64,000 nt of DNA from Glycomyces sp. YM15 (GTDB lineage Bacteria; Actinomycetota; Actinomycetes; Mycobacteriales; Micromonosporaceae). Positions within the stretch are counted from its first letter, which is position 1. Each line of letters begins with the position of its first letter. A program made the position numbers and the translations under genes. A model generated the notes under the pieces. It saw nothing but the letters and a program-made list of their open reading frames with translations. It made no database searches and was not told the DNA's origin. Location of the stretch: NCBI RefSeq assembly GCF_016918015.1, contig NZ_JAERMK010000001.1, positions 170,225 through 234,224 of the forward strand. Reading direction: 5' to 3'. Below are positions 26,613 through 34,548 of this stretch, in pieces.

Positions 26613-26858
26613 CTAGAACTCCAGGACGACGGACGCGTCCTCGAGCGATTCATGGTCGCCGAGGGCCTGCGCGCACGGTCCGTGCAGCGTGTAGCGGTCG
26701 TCGGCCACCGACACGAAACCGGCGAACTCTCCGTCCAGTGTGGCGACGTAGAGGTCGTCCGCAGCTCGCTTCCAGAGGATCTGACCTTGCGGAGCGGCGT
26801 GTGATGAGGCTGAAGAGATGATTACCTGATTCGTTGAGAGTGCTGAAACGTCGCCCCG
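26613..26858 (-). pseudogene. small protein-like frame with no start codon
   Basis: The minus-strand frame from 26858 to the TAG at 26613-26615 reads like real protein over its last 55 residues: QGQILWKRAADDLYVATLDG, then EFAGFVSVADDRYTLHGP and ALGDHESLEDASVVLEF. It is acidic, well-biased and hydrophobic-patterned. Yet between the previous in-frame stop (26859-26861) and the recognisable part there is no ATG, GTG or TTG. Either the 5' end was lost or frame-shifted, or a rare start is used. I do not recognise the family. It lies 119 bp upstream of cspA on the same strand. Confidence 0.45.
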
Positions 26859-27003
26859 TCAAGGAGTTAGCGACATTGAGAATGCTCGAAATATGCCGAG
26901 CGCGTGGAAATCGTCTGCGGATATCTGTCGCGTGTGACGATCAAGTTCAGTGGCGGTTGAAGAGTGCCCAAATCGACCGCTGAAATTCAGAATACACCAC
27001 TGC

Positions 27004-27060
27004 GAACCCGGGACCAATCCGGCACCGGGTTCAGGCAGAGTGAGACCCGTGGCGTCTCAC
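27004..27060 (-). terminator. tandem hairpins downstream of small membrane protein
   Basis: Two stems lie just past the minus-strand stop at 27115: GTGAGAC/GTCTCAC (27040-27060) and GAACCCGG/CCGGGTTC (27004-27032). Their position suits termination of that gene. The rest of 26862-27114 contains no supported gene. Confidence 0.45.
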
Positions 27061-27114
27061 TGATGCGAGTGCGGCGTCGCGACGAGGAGACCGGACACCG
27101 ATCTGGAGGCGTGC

Positions 27115-27477
27115 CTACCGGTTCGCCACCCGGTGCAGTACCGCCCGACCGCGTTCCGGCAGCTCTGCGGCCACCGCCGCCAACGTCTCCCTGGCCTCTT
27201 CCAATTGGTGGAGCACTCGATTCCGGACCTTTGTGGACTTGCGGCGGTCGTAGGCGACCTTGATGCCGATGGCAGCGGCGGCCGCAACGGCGGCGACTGC
27301 GGCGACGACCCCCGGGTGGGACTTGAGCGCCTGGAACAGATCCTGTCCATGTTCGACGAAGACGGTGACAGTCCGGTCGGCCGGTCGCTCGTCGTCACCC
27401 GATTCCCCACTTGGCGACGGCGCCGAATCGGACGCGGCGGCGGGGTTCTCGTTCAGGAAATCCTCATGTGAAGCCAT
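27115..27477 (-). CDS. small single-TM protein, unknown function
   Basis: 120 residues starting at the ATG at 27477, chosen because AAGGAAGG lies just upstream. The N-terminus is hydrophilic and Ser/Ala/Asp-rich, one alanine/valine-rich membrane helix lies near residues 60-80 (VVAAVAAVAAAAAIGIKVAY), and the C-terminal part is a basic amphipathic helix (DRRKSTKVRNRVLHQLEEARETL). The arrangement resembles small DUF3618-like or stress-associated membrane-tethered proteins, but no family can be named safely. Confidence 0.65.
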   Translation of the reverse strand: MASHEDFLNENPAAASDSAPSPSGESGDDERPADRTVTVFVEHGQDLFQALKSHPGVVAAVAAVAAAAAIGIKVAYDRRKSTKVRNRVLHQLEEARETLAAVAAELPERGRAVLHRVANR

Positions 27478-27663
27478 TGTTGGACCTTCCTTGTGGGAGA
27501 ACGCTTGTAATCCGACCCTATCCCCCAAGCCCCGTCGTCACAACACTTCACGAGCCGCCAGCAACCACCGAACTGGCATCGGCAGCCGTTCAACTCACGA
27601 GCGATCCACGCCGAGCGACGGCAATCCATTGACCGCACATCCAGGTGATCGACTCCACCAGCA

Positions 27664-27699
27664 GAAAGAAGGCCCGGCGGATATCCGCCGGGCCTTCTT
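27664..27699. terminator. perfect 36-base palindrome with flanking A/T runs (orphan terminator)
   Basis: AAAGAAGGCCCGGCGGAT is followed immediately by its exact reverse complement, ending in TTCTTT. An 18-bp stem rich in GC and flanked by A on one side and T on the other is the layout of a bidirectional intrinsic terminator. No intact gene ends next to it on either strand. Confidence 0.65.
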
Positions 27700-28129
27700 T
27701 GTCGCCGAATCCGGGGCCATGCCGCTGCTACTCGACCTCTCGGAGCGCCTCCGCCCGGTCCCCGCGGACCGGCCGTGCCGATGCCAGGCAAACCCGACCG
27801 CCGCGGACATGTCGCCACGGATACGGGACCTAGGTCGTGTTTGATGCGGAGCATCGGCGCGGTGGCGCGTCGGGCGAGCCGAACGACTGCGGTCCTCATT
27901 GGTCACCGCTGTTTCGGTCGCGCCGTCGTCGCCCGTCTCGGGATGGGTGAGCGCGCTCGAATGGAGCAAGGTCCACTGGCCCATGACCGATCTGACGAGC
28001 AAACACCTCACAGCGCAGACAGCCCCATCCTGGCGGCCACTCATCGAAACCTGCAAGAGGACCTCATCAGGGACTCACTCCTCGATTCGCGGGTCGGCGT
28101 TCACCGCCTCCAACCGTATCCGCGCGCAA

Positions 28130-28178
28130 GCCTGAGGACGGCTTGAAAGGAATCTTCCTCACCGACCCATCCTCAGGC
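28130..28178 (+). repeat. inverted repeat upstream of idi
   Basis: GCCTGAGGA at 28130-28138 is complementary to TCCTCAGGC at 28170-28178, with a 31-base loop that itself contains the dyad GGAATCTTCC. It lies about 60 bases before the small frame that precedes idi and may belong to the leader of the carotenoid operon. Confidence 0.35.
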
Positions 28179-28239
28179 CATCCTGCAACGAACTATCGGG
28201 ACTATCGCTACGGTTCACCGGAAGGAACTTGCATGAGCG

Positions 28240-28365
28240 ATGACCAGAACGAGTCCAAATGACTACAGAGCGTATGATCTCGCGGTCGGAGGAGACTCGT
28301 CAGCGCAGCTGAGGAAACACTTCGATGGACTCGCCGTCCGAACCGGAGGGGGCCTTGATGCGTGA
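28240..28365 (+). CDS. 41-aa upstream frame overlapping idi
   Basis: A frame of 41 residues (MTRTSPNDYRAYDL at the start, HFDGLAVRTGGGLDA at the end) runs into idi and overlaps its first eight bases, so ribosomes finishing here would be in place for idi. Codon bias is good. A GGAAGGA lies about 12-18 bases upstream, somewhat far; a competing ATG at 28233 gives only an eight-residue peptide. It could be a coupled leader peptide or the tail of a lost gene. Confidence 0.35.
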   Translation: MTRTSPNDYRAYDLAVGGDSSAQLRKHFDGLAVRTGGGLDA

Positions 28366-28894
28366 TGACGTCGTCCTGCTCAACGACACTGGACAGCCGA
28401 TTGGTGCTGTACCGAAATCAACCGTGCACAGCAGATCGACGCCCCTGCACTTGGCGTTCTCCTGTCATGTAGCGGATGCCGCCGGTTCGGTGCTGGTGAC
28501 TCGCAGGTCTTTGGCGAAGGCGACCTGGCCGGGAGTCTGGACCAACTCGTTCTGCGGCCACCCGCGCCCTGGGGAGCCGGTCGAGCGGGCACTGATCCGC
28601 CATGCCGCTCACGAGCTCGGCATGCACATCGCTGCGATCACCCCGGTGATTCCCGACTTCCGCTATGCCGCGGTCGACGCGAACGGCATCATGGAGAACG
28701 AGGTCTGCCCGATCTACACCGCGATCGCCGGTGGCCCTGTCCGCCCCGATCCGGCCGAGGTCATGGACTACGCATGGGTCGACCCCTCCGACTTGGAGGC
28801 AGCGCTCAAATGCGCGCCGTGGGCCTTCATCCCATGGTTCACTTTGCAGGCCGAGCAACTGGACTTCTCGACCTTGACTGGGAGGCCACAGTAG
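28358..28894 (+). CDS. idi: isopentenyl-diphosphate delta-isomerase, type 1
   Basis: The ATG at 28358 with GGAGGG 7-12 bases upstream gives 178 residues of the Nudix-fold type 1 enzyme that interconverts IPP and DMAPP. The active-site Cys66 is in TNSFCGHP, the catalytic Glu in ENEVCPIY, and the metal ligands His24 and the HLAFS His are in place. The Nudix-like helix reads ALIRHAAHELG. As first gene of the carotenoid cluster it balances the C5 supply for CrtE. Its stop is directly followed by the crtE ATG. Confidence 0.95.
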   Translation: MRDDVVLLNDTGQPIGAVPKSTVHSRSTPLHLAFSCHVADAAGSVLVTRRSLAKATWPGVWTNSFCGHPRPGEPVERALIRHAAHELGMHIAAITPVIPDFRYAAVDANGIMENEVCPIYTAIAGGPVRPDPAEVMDYAWVDPSDLEAALKCAPWAFIPWFTLQAEQLDFSTLTGRPQ

Positions 28895-29956
28895 ATGCCG
28901 CTCCTGGACGGCCAGGCTCCCCACCTCGACCGAGCCGTGGACGCACTGGTAGAAAGCGCGTTGCAGCGCCTCATCGACCGCAGCCGGGGCCGGGCCCGGC
29001 CCATCGTGGCAGCGGCCGTGCAGACCGCGACTGGTGGGAAGCGGTTCCGGCCGCGCTTGGTACTCGAGTCGTACCTCGCTTTCTCCGGAGGGCCGCTGCC
29101 GTCGCGGGCAGTGGCCGACATCGCCGCGGGTTTCGAACTGCTGCACACCGCTTTCGTGATCCACGACGATGTCATCGATCAGGATGTCGTACGGCGCGGC
29201 AAACCGAACGTCTCGGGCATCTTCCGCGAGCGGGCTGAGTCCGCCGGAGCGGCGCCCCATGAGGCGACGCTCCTGGGCGACGCCGCATCGATCCTCGCAG
29301 GCGACATCCTGCTGTACGAAGCGACCCGTCTCATCGCCACCGCACCAGTGCCCGCCGCGAGACGGGACGGACTCCTCGACCTTTTGGACCAGGCGATTCT
29401 GACCTCTGCGGCCGGGGAGCTCGCCGATGTCGAATACGCGGTACTCCCCGGCCCGCCCGCCCCGGACGCGGTCATGGCCGCGGCCCGGGACAAGACCGCC
29501 GTGTACTCCTTCAGCGCACCGCTTCAGGCCGGCGCGCTGCTCGCGGGATGCAACGGATCGGCACAACAGGCGCTCGCCGCCGCGGGCGAGTCGCTCGGGC
29601 TCGCCTTCCAGCTGGTGGACGACCTCATCGGCGCCTTCGGCACCGTTCGGCAAGCGGGACGTCCTCCCGGCAGCGATCTTCGCGAACGCAAAGAGACCGT
29701 GCTGATCGCGCTGGCCCGGCTCGGCGACGACTGGTCTGCAGTGGAGAAAGCGCTGGTGTCTGCGGGGGACGGCGAGAGCGGCTTGATCGCCGCGCAGGAC
29801 GCCCTCGAAGCCAGTGGCGTGCGCACTCAGGTCGAGCGGTTGATCGATCTGACGTTGGCGACAGCGAAGAAGCAGTGGTCGCGCGCCGCGCTCCCCGAGG
29901 CCGCAAAGACGACGCTCACCGGCCTCGCCCGTGCCATCCAGGGCCGGGTGCCGTGA
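28895..29956 (+). CDS. crtE: polyprenyl diphosphate synthase (GGPP synthase)
   Basis: 353 residues of the trans-prenyltransferase family. The first Asp-rich motif DDVID is at residues 91-95 within FVIHDDVIDQD, and GGKRFRPRL lies near residue 47. The second motif is DDLIG rather than DDxxD, a form common in actinobacterial CrtE proteins. The product, judged by the adjoining phytoene synthase, is geranylgeranyl diphosphate. The start abuts the idi stop and the stop overlaps crtB by four bases (GTGA). Confidence 0.93.
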   Translation: MPLLDGQAPHLDRAVDALVESALQRLIDRSRGRARPIVAAAVQTATGGKRFRPRLVLESYLAFSGGPLPSRAVADIAAGFELLHTAFVIHDDVIDQDVVRRGKPNVSGIFRERAESAGAAPHEATLLGDAASILAGDILLYEATRLIATAPVPAARRDGLLDLLDQAILTSAAGELADVEYAVLPGPPAPDAVMAAARDKTAVYSFSAPLQAGALLAGCNGSAQQALAAAGESLGLAFQLVDDLIGAFGTVRQAGRPPGSDLRERKETVLIALARLGDDWSAVEKALVSAGDGESGLIAAQDALEASGVRTQVERLIDLTLATAKKQWSRAALPEAAKTTLTGLARAIQGRVP

Positions 29957-30819
29957 ACCGACCCGAAGGACTCGCCCTGTACAACCGCACCGCCCGCCAG
30001 GCCGCGGCAGCGGTCATCGACGGGTACTCGACCTCGTTCGGATTCGCGTGCCGCCTGCTGGGGCCGCGGGTGCGCCAGCACGTTCGCGTGATCTACGCGC
30101 TGGTGCGCGTGGCCGACGAGATCGTGGACGGCCCGGCCGCCGAGTCCGGGCTGGACCGCGACCGGACCCGGTGCGTCCTCGACGGTCTTGAGTCGCAGAC
30201 CCTCCTGGCCATCGAGGAGGGGTTCAGCGCCAACCTCATCGCGCACGCCTTCGCGCTCACCGCTCGCGAATGCGCCATCGACGCCGAGCTGGTGCGCCCG
30301 TTCTTCGCGTCCATGCGTGCCGACCTGGACGTCGAGGAGCACGACGACCGGTCCCGTGACGAGTACGTCTACGGATCCGCCGAAGTCGTCGGCTTGATGT
30401 GCCTGCAGGTCTTCGTCAACGCCGGCAGACCGCGACCGGTGCCGCCCGACCCTGTGCTGCGCGAGGGCGCCCAGCGGCTCGGGGCGGCGTTCCAGGAGAT
30501 CAACTTCCTGCGGGACGCCGACCACGACCGCGACCGGCTCGGCCGGGACTACCTCGGTTTCGCCAAAGCGCCGTGCGCCAGAGACAGCGCCCTGCGCCGC
30601 ATCGACCAGGACCTGCGCACCGCATGCGAATCGATCACGATGCTGCCCCGGGACTGCCGCGTCGCGGTCGCGATCGCCCACGACCTGTTCCAGGCCCTGG
30701 CATTGCGCCTGCGCGCCGAAACCAGCGGCCGCGTCCGCGTGAACAACTTCCGAAAAGCCGCCATCGCGATCCGCGCGGCACTCACCCAGGCACCGAAAAG
30801 GACGCACGGCAATGGCTGA
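29953..30819 (+). CDS. crtB: phytoene synthase
   Basis: The GTG at 29953 overlaps the crtE stop and gives 288 residues, close to the family norm. It condenses two GGPP to phytoene. Squalene/phytoene-synthase signatures are YALVRVADEIVDGP (first Asp motif DEIVD) and QEINFLRDADHDRDRLGRDY (second motif), with STSFGFACRLL near the N-terminus. The last eight bases overlap crtI. Confidence 0.95.
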   Translation: MNRPEGLALYNRTARQAAAAVIDGYSTSFGFACRLLGPRVRQHVRVIYALVRVADEIVDGPAAESGLDRDRTRCVLDGLESQTLLAIEEGFSANLIAHAFALTARECAIDAELVRPFFASMRADLDVEEHDDRSRDEYVYGSAEVVGLMCLQVFVNAGRPRPVPPDPVLREGAQRLGAAFQEINFLRDADHDRDRLGRDYLGFAKAPCARDSALRRIDQDLRTACESITMLPRDCRVAVAIAHDLFQALALRLRAETSGRVRVNNFRKAAIAIRAALTQAPKRTHGNG

Positions 30820-32371
30820 GGCATCTGGACACGCCATCGTCATCGGCGCCGGCATGGCCGGGCTGGCGAGCGCGGGACTGCTCGCCAAGGAGGGCTACCG
30901 GGTCACCGTTGTGGAGGCCCTCCCGAGCACCGGCGGGCGCGCCGGTGCCTGGGAGCAGGACGGCTTCCACTTCGACACCGGCCCGAGCTGGTACCTGATG
31001 CCCGAGGTCTTCGAGCACTACTTCCGTCTCATGGGCACGAGCACCGCGCGAGAGCTGGACCTGGTGCCGCTGGCACCGGCCTACCGGGTCTACAACGAAG
31101 GCCTGGCCGAGCCGCTGGACGTCGTCTCCGGCCGCGAGAGCGCGGCGGCGCTGTTCGAGGGCATCGAACAAGGGGCCGGAGCCCGGCTCGAAACCTATCT
31201 CGACTCCGCGCGCGACGCCTACGAACTCTCGGTGACCCGGTTCCTATACGACACTTACGAGTCCACGGCCGGCCTGCGCGACCGTGCCCTACTGCGGCGC
31301 CTGCCACGCCTGCTGCCGCTGCTGACGCGCCCGCTCGCCACCCACATCGAGCGGCGGTTCACCGATGAGCGGCTGCGGCGGATCCTGGGGTACCCGGCGG
31401 TCTTCCTGGGCAGCTCCCCCTACCGGGCCCCCAGCCTGTACCACCTGATGAGCCATCTCGACCTCGCCGACGGCGTCAGGTACCCGATGGGCGGATTCCG
31501 ATCGGTGATCGCCGCTGTCGAACGACTCGCCACCGCTGCCGGAGCCAAGATCGAAACCGACGCCCCCGTGGTCCGCATCCTCACCGCGGACGGCGCCGCG
31601 CGGGGCGTCCGGCTCGCCGACGGCCGCGAGCTGCCCGGCGATCTGGTCATCTCCACCGCCGACCTGCACCACACCGAGACCGCGCTGCTGGAGGGGCGCG
31701 ACAGGACGTATCCGCACTCGTGGTGGCGGCGCCGCAGGCCCGGCCCCGGCGCGCTGCTGATCATGCTCGGCGTCCGCGGGACCCTCCCGCAGCTCGGCCA
31801 CCACACCCTCCTGTTCACCGGCGACTGGCGCGAGAACTTCTCGGCAATCTTCGGCGACCGGCCCCGCATCCCCGACCCGGCCTCGGTGTACGTGTGCCGG
31901 CCCAGCGCGACCGACCCGTCGACCGCGCCGGAAGGCCACGAGAACCTGTTCGTCCTCGTCCCCGTCCCCGCGGACCCGGCCCTGGGTCGCGGCGGCACCG
32001 ACGGCGGCGGCGACCGAGCCGTCGAAGCGGCGGCCGACCGCGCCATCGCGCAACTGTCCCAGTGGTGCGGGATCGCCGACCTGGCGGAACGGATAGTCGT
32101 ACGGCGAACGCTCGCCCCGGGGGACTTCGCGGCGGACCTCAACGCCTGGAAGGGCAACGCGCTCGGATTGGAGCACACACTGCTGCAGAGCGCGATGTTC
32201 CGACCCCGGAACGCGTCCCGAAAGGTCACCGGGCTGATGTACGCTGGCGCCTCGGTCCTGCCCGGCATCGGCCTGCCGATGTGCCTCATCTCGGCCGAAC
32301 TCGTCGTCAAGCGGCTCCGCGGCGACCGCACCCCCGGTCCGCTCGCCACCCCACTCGGGCAAGGCCGCTGA
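30812..32371 (+). CDS. crtI: phytoene desaturase (CrtI type)
   Basis: 519 residues. The N-terminal FAD-binding VIGAGMAGLASAGLLAKEGY and following VVEALPSTGGRAG are diagnostic, as is the C-terminal LMYAGASVLPGIGLPMCLISAEL. CrtI performs up to four desaturations of phytoene to lycopene, as needed by the cyclase downstream. It overlaps crtB by eight bases, forming idi-crtE-crtB-crtI as one unit. Confidence 0.95.
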   Translation: MAEASGHAIVIGAGMAGLASAGLLAKEGYRVTVVEALPSTGGRAGAWEQDGFHFDTGPSWYLMPEVFEHYFRLMGTSTARELDLVPLAPAYRVYNEGLAEPLDVVSGRESAAALFEGIEQGAGARLETYLDSARDAYELSVTRFLYDTYESTAGLRDRALLRRLPRLLPLLTRPLATHIERRFTDERLRRILGYPAVFLGSSPYRAPSLYHLMSHLDLADGVRYPMGGFRSVIAAVERLATAAGAKIETDAPVVRILTADGAARGVRLADGRELPGDLVISTADLHHTETALLEGRDRTYPHSWWRRRRPGPGALLIMLGVRGTLPQLGHHTLLFTGDWRENFSAIFGDRPRIPDPASVYVCRPSATDPSTAPEGHENLFVLVPVPADPALGRGGTDGGGDRAVEAAADRAIAQLSQWCGIADLAERIVVRRTLAPGDFAADLNAWKGNALGLEHTLLQSAMFRPRNASRKVTGLMYAGASVLPGIGLPMCLISAELVVKRLRGDRTPGPLATPLGQGR

Positions 32372-32524
32372 CGTGCACCGCAACCAGACATCGCGCCGGC
32401 GTCGCCGAACCCGCCGCCGCAATCCCTCGGATCAGCCGGACCCTCCATCGGGCGTGTACAGCGCCCGCAGCCGGGCATCACCAGGACCTTCGATCCGAGA
32501 ATCCATTGACCTGAGGTGGCCGAC

Positions 32525-33286
32525 ATGAAGCCAAGCGATCTCGTCCGCGCCCTCGCCGTCCTACTCGCCGCGGCCCTTCAGGCCGCCGCAGGCGCGTTCG
32601 GCGGCAGCGGCGCACTCGTCGCCGAACCAGTCGGCGACGTCGCGCGCTCCTACCCGAATCCGCTCCTGCCCGCCGGTACGGCCTTCCTGATCTGGAACCT
32701 CATCTACCTCGCGGCGCTGGCGTTGGCGGTCTGGCAACTCCTCCCTTCGCAACGCAGCGCAACCTTCCATCGCAGGACCGGCTGGTGGATCGCGATAGCG
32801 GGAATCCTGAACACCGTGTGGGTGCTGCTGTTCTCCGCCGACCAGATCGTCGCCTCCCAGATCGTCATCACCGCCTTGCTCATCGCCCTCGCCGCGGCGT
32901 GGAGGAACGCGGCGCTGAGCGCGCCAAGCACCCAGGCGACCCGCTGGCTCCTGTGGATGCCGCTCACGCTGTACACCGGCTGGGTTGCGGTCGCGACCAC
33001 AGTAGGGGCGCTGACCACGATCGCGGCGGTCGCGGGCGACGGAGTGGGAACGGCGATCGCCGTCACCGCCTTGATCCTCACCGCGATCGCCCTCGCCTGG
33101 GTCGTGGCAAGAGCCGTCGCTGTCGCGGCATGCGCCGCAGCAGCCGTCTGGGCCTTGGCCTGGATCGCGGTGAGTGCGGACGCCTCCGAGGCGCTCGTCT
33201 CCGCCGCCGCGGCGATCCTCGTCGCGTCCGTGCTGATCGTCCGACTGATCAGGACCGATGACCGGTACCGTGCCGCGTTCGGGTAG
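32525..33286 (+). CDS. TspO/MBR-related multipass membrane protein
   Basis: The ATG at 32525 with GAGGTGG 8-14 bases upstream gives 253 residues and about seven to eight membrane helices. The pattern PAGTAFLIWNLIYLAALALAV followed by a helix pair with ILNTVWVLLFS matches the tryptophan-rich TspO-related proteins of bacteria, which are longer than canonical five-helix TspO. TspO proteins bind tetrapyrroles and regulate photosynthesis or stress genes in some bacteria; the role here is unknown. It lies between crtI and the cyclase gene in the same direction, so a role in carotenoid handling or light/oxygen sensing is possible. Confidence 0.7.
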   Translation: MKPSDLVRALAVLLAAALQAAAGAFGGSGALVAEPVGDVARSYPNPLLPAGTAFLIWNLIYLAALALAVWQLLPSQRSATFHRRTGWWIAIAGILNTVWVLLFSADQIVASQIVITALLIALAAAWRNAALSAPSTQATRWLLWMPLTLYTGWVAVATTVGALTTIAAVAGDGVGTAIAVTALILTAIALAWVVARAVAVAACAAAAVWALAWIAVSADASEALVSAAAAILVASVLIVRLIRTDDRYRAAFG

Positions 33287-33299
33287 ACGAGAACATGCC

Positions 33300-34499
33300 G
33301 TGAAATCCACCATGGACGATCAAGCCGACGTCGTCGTCATCGGATCGGGGCCCGCCGGGTGGGCCGTCGCCGACCACTGCGCGCGAAACGCCCTGGACAC
33401 TATCCTGGTCGCCCCTGCCCCGACACGGGCATGGACGCCGACGTACGGTTTGTGGACCGGTCAGGTCCGTCCGCTGCCTCCTGGCGCGGCATTCATCAGG
33501 GCGACAAGACTGCTTGCAGCGGACCGCACACTCGATCGAGGGTACGCGGTCCTCGACAACGAAGCGGTGATGGCCGCCTACACCGCGACTGCCGTGCGAA
33601 CCGTCGCGGACGCGGTCGTCGGCATCGAACAGGGGCGGCCGCCGGGGGTCGCGTTGCGATCGGGCAGGCGGCTGCGATGCCGGCTGATCCTCGACGCCTC
33701 CGGCCAACCAGGGCGGCTGGGCAAGGGGCCGCGTGGAGTTCGCGTCGAGCAGACGGCCTACGGGATGGTGTTCCCGGAGGCGTCCGCAGCAGCGCTGGCT
33801 GTTCCGGGCGAAGCGGTGTTCATGCGCTGGGACCGCGCCGGGACCGAATGGCCGACGTTCCTCTACGCCGTGCCGCTCCCCGGTGGACGGACCCTGCTTG
33901 AGGAGACCTCCCTCGCCCGCAGGCCGGGCCTGGCCCTGCCCGAATTGAAGCGCCGCCTCATGCGGCGGCTGGAGAAGGCCGGAATCGACCCCGGCGACCG
34001 GATCGGCACCGAGCAAGTGCGCTTCGCGATGGACGCGCCCCCTGCGCCGGTCCGGGACAGTGTGGTGCCCTTCGGCGTGGCAGGGGGGATGATGCACGCG
34101 GCCACCGGGTTCAGCGTGGGTGAGGCGCTGACGGCGGCCCCGCTGCTCGCGGCGGCAATCGCGCAGAGCCTGCCGCGAGGGCCGGACGCGGTGCGTCGCG
34201 CCGCTCGCGCGCAGCTGTGGCCCGCCAGTGCCCGCACGGTGCACCGCTTGCGGACGTGGGGGCAGCGGACCCTGCTCCGGCTCCCGCCTGCCCTGGTGCC
34301 CGAGTTCTTCGACGCGTTCTTCGCGATCCCCGAGGACTTTCAGGACGCCTTCCTTTGCGGGCGCGACGACCCCCGCGGAACCTGGACGGCCATGGCGGCG
34401 GTTTTCGGCGCCGCCTCGACCCGGGTCCGCGCGGCGATGGTCAGCGCCAGCCTGACCCCCGCCGCGGCCCGAGCCCTCGAACGCGGAGCAGGCGAGTGA
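33300..34499 (+). CDS. crtY: FAD-dependent lycopene beta-cyclase (CrtL/CrtY type)
   Basis: 399 residues from the GTG at 33300 (an ATG at 33312 is possible; neither has a strong site). The Rossmann motif VVVIGSGPAGWAVADHC is at the N-terminus, and the cyclase signature LEETSLARRPGLALPELKRRL and the C-terminal PFGVAGGMMHAATGFSVGEAL are present. It cyclises the ends of lycopene to beta-carotene without net redox change. It differs from the heterodimeric CrtYc/CrtYd cyclases of corynebacteria. It converges on crtU with 49 bp between stops. Confidence 0.9.
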   Translation: MKSTMDDQADVVVIGSGPAGWAVADHCARNALDTILVAPAPTRAWTPTYGLWTGQVRPLPPGAAFIRATRLLAADRTLDRGYAVLDNEAVMAAYTATAVRTVADAVVGIEQGRPPGVALRSGRRLRCRLILDASGQPGRLGKGPRGVRVEQTAYGMVFPEASAAALAVPGEAVFMRWDRAGTEWPTFLYAVPLPGGRTLLEETSLARRPGLALPELKRRLMRRLEKAGIDPGDRIGTEQVRFAMDAPPAPVRDSVVPFGVAGGMMHAATGFSVGEALTAAPLLAAAIAQSLPRGPDAVRRAARAQLWPASARTVHRLRTWGQRTLLRLPPALVPEFFDAFFAIPEDFQDAFLCGRDDPRGTWTAMAAVFGAASTRVRAAMVSASLTPAAARALERGAGE

Positions 34500-34548
34500 G
34501 CGCGGCGGCGCCCGACGCGCGGGGAGCCGGACTCCGCGGGTGCGAACG

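Larger units (their letters stand above)
27478..28239. other. long non-coding or degenerate stretch before the carotenoid operon
   Basis: About 760 bp with only short overlapping frames that lack ribosome sites and family blocks. It contains a perfect 36-base palindrome (27664-27699) and a nine-base inverted repeat (28130-28178). Third-position GC bias is weak in every frame, which suggests an eroded gene or a regulatory spacer. Confidence 0.5.
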
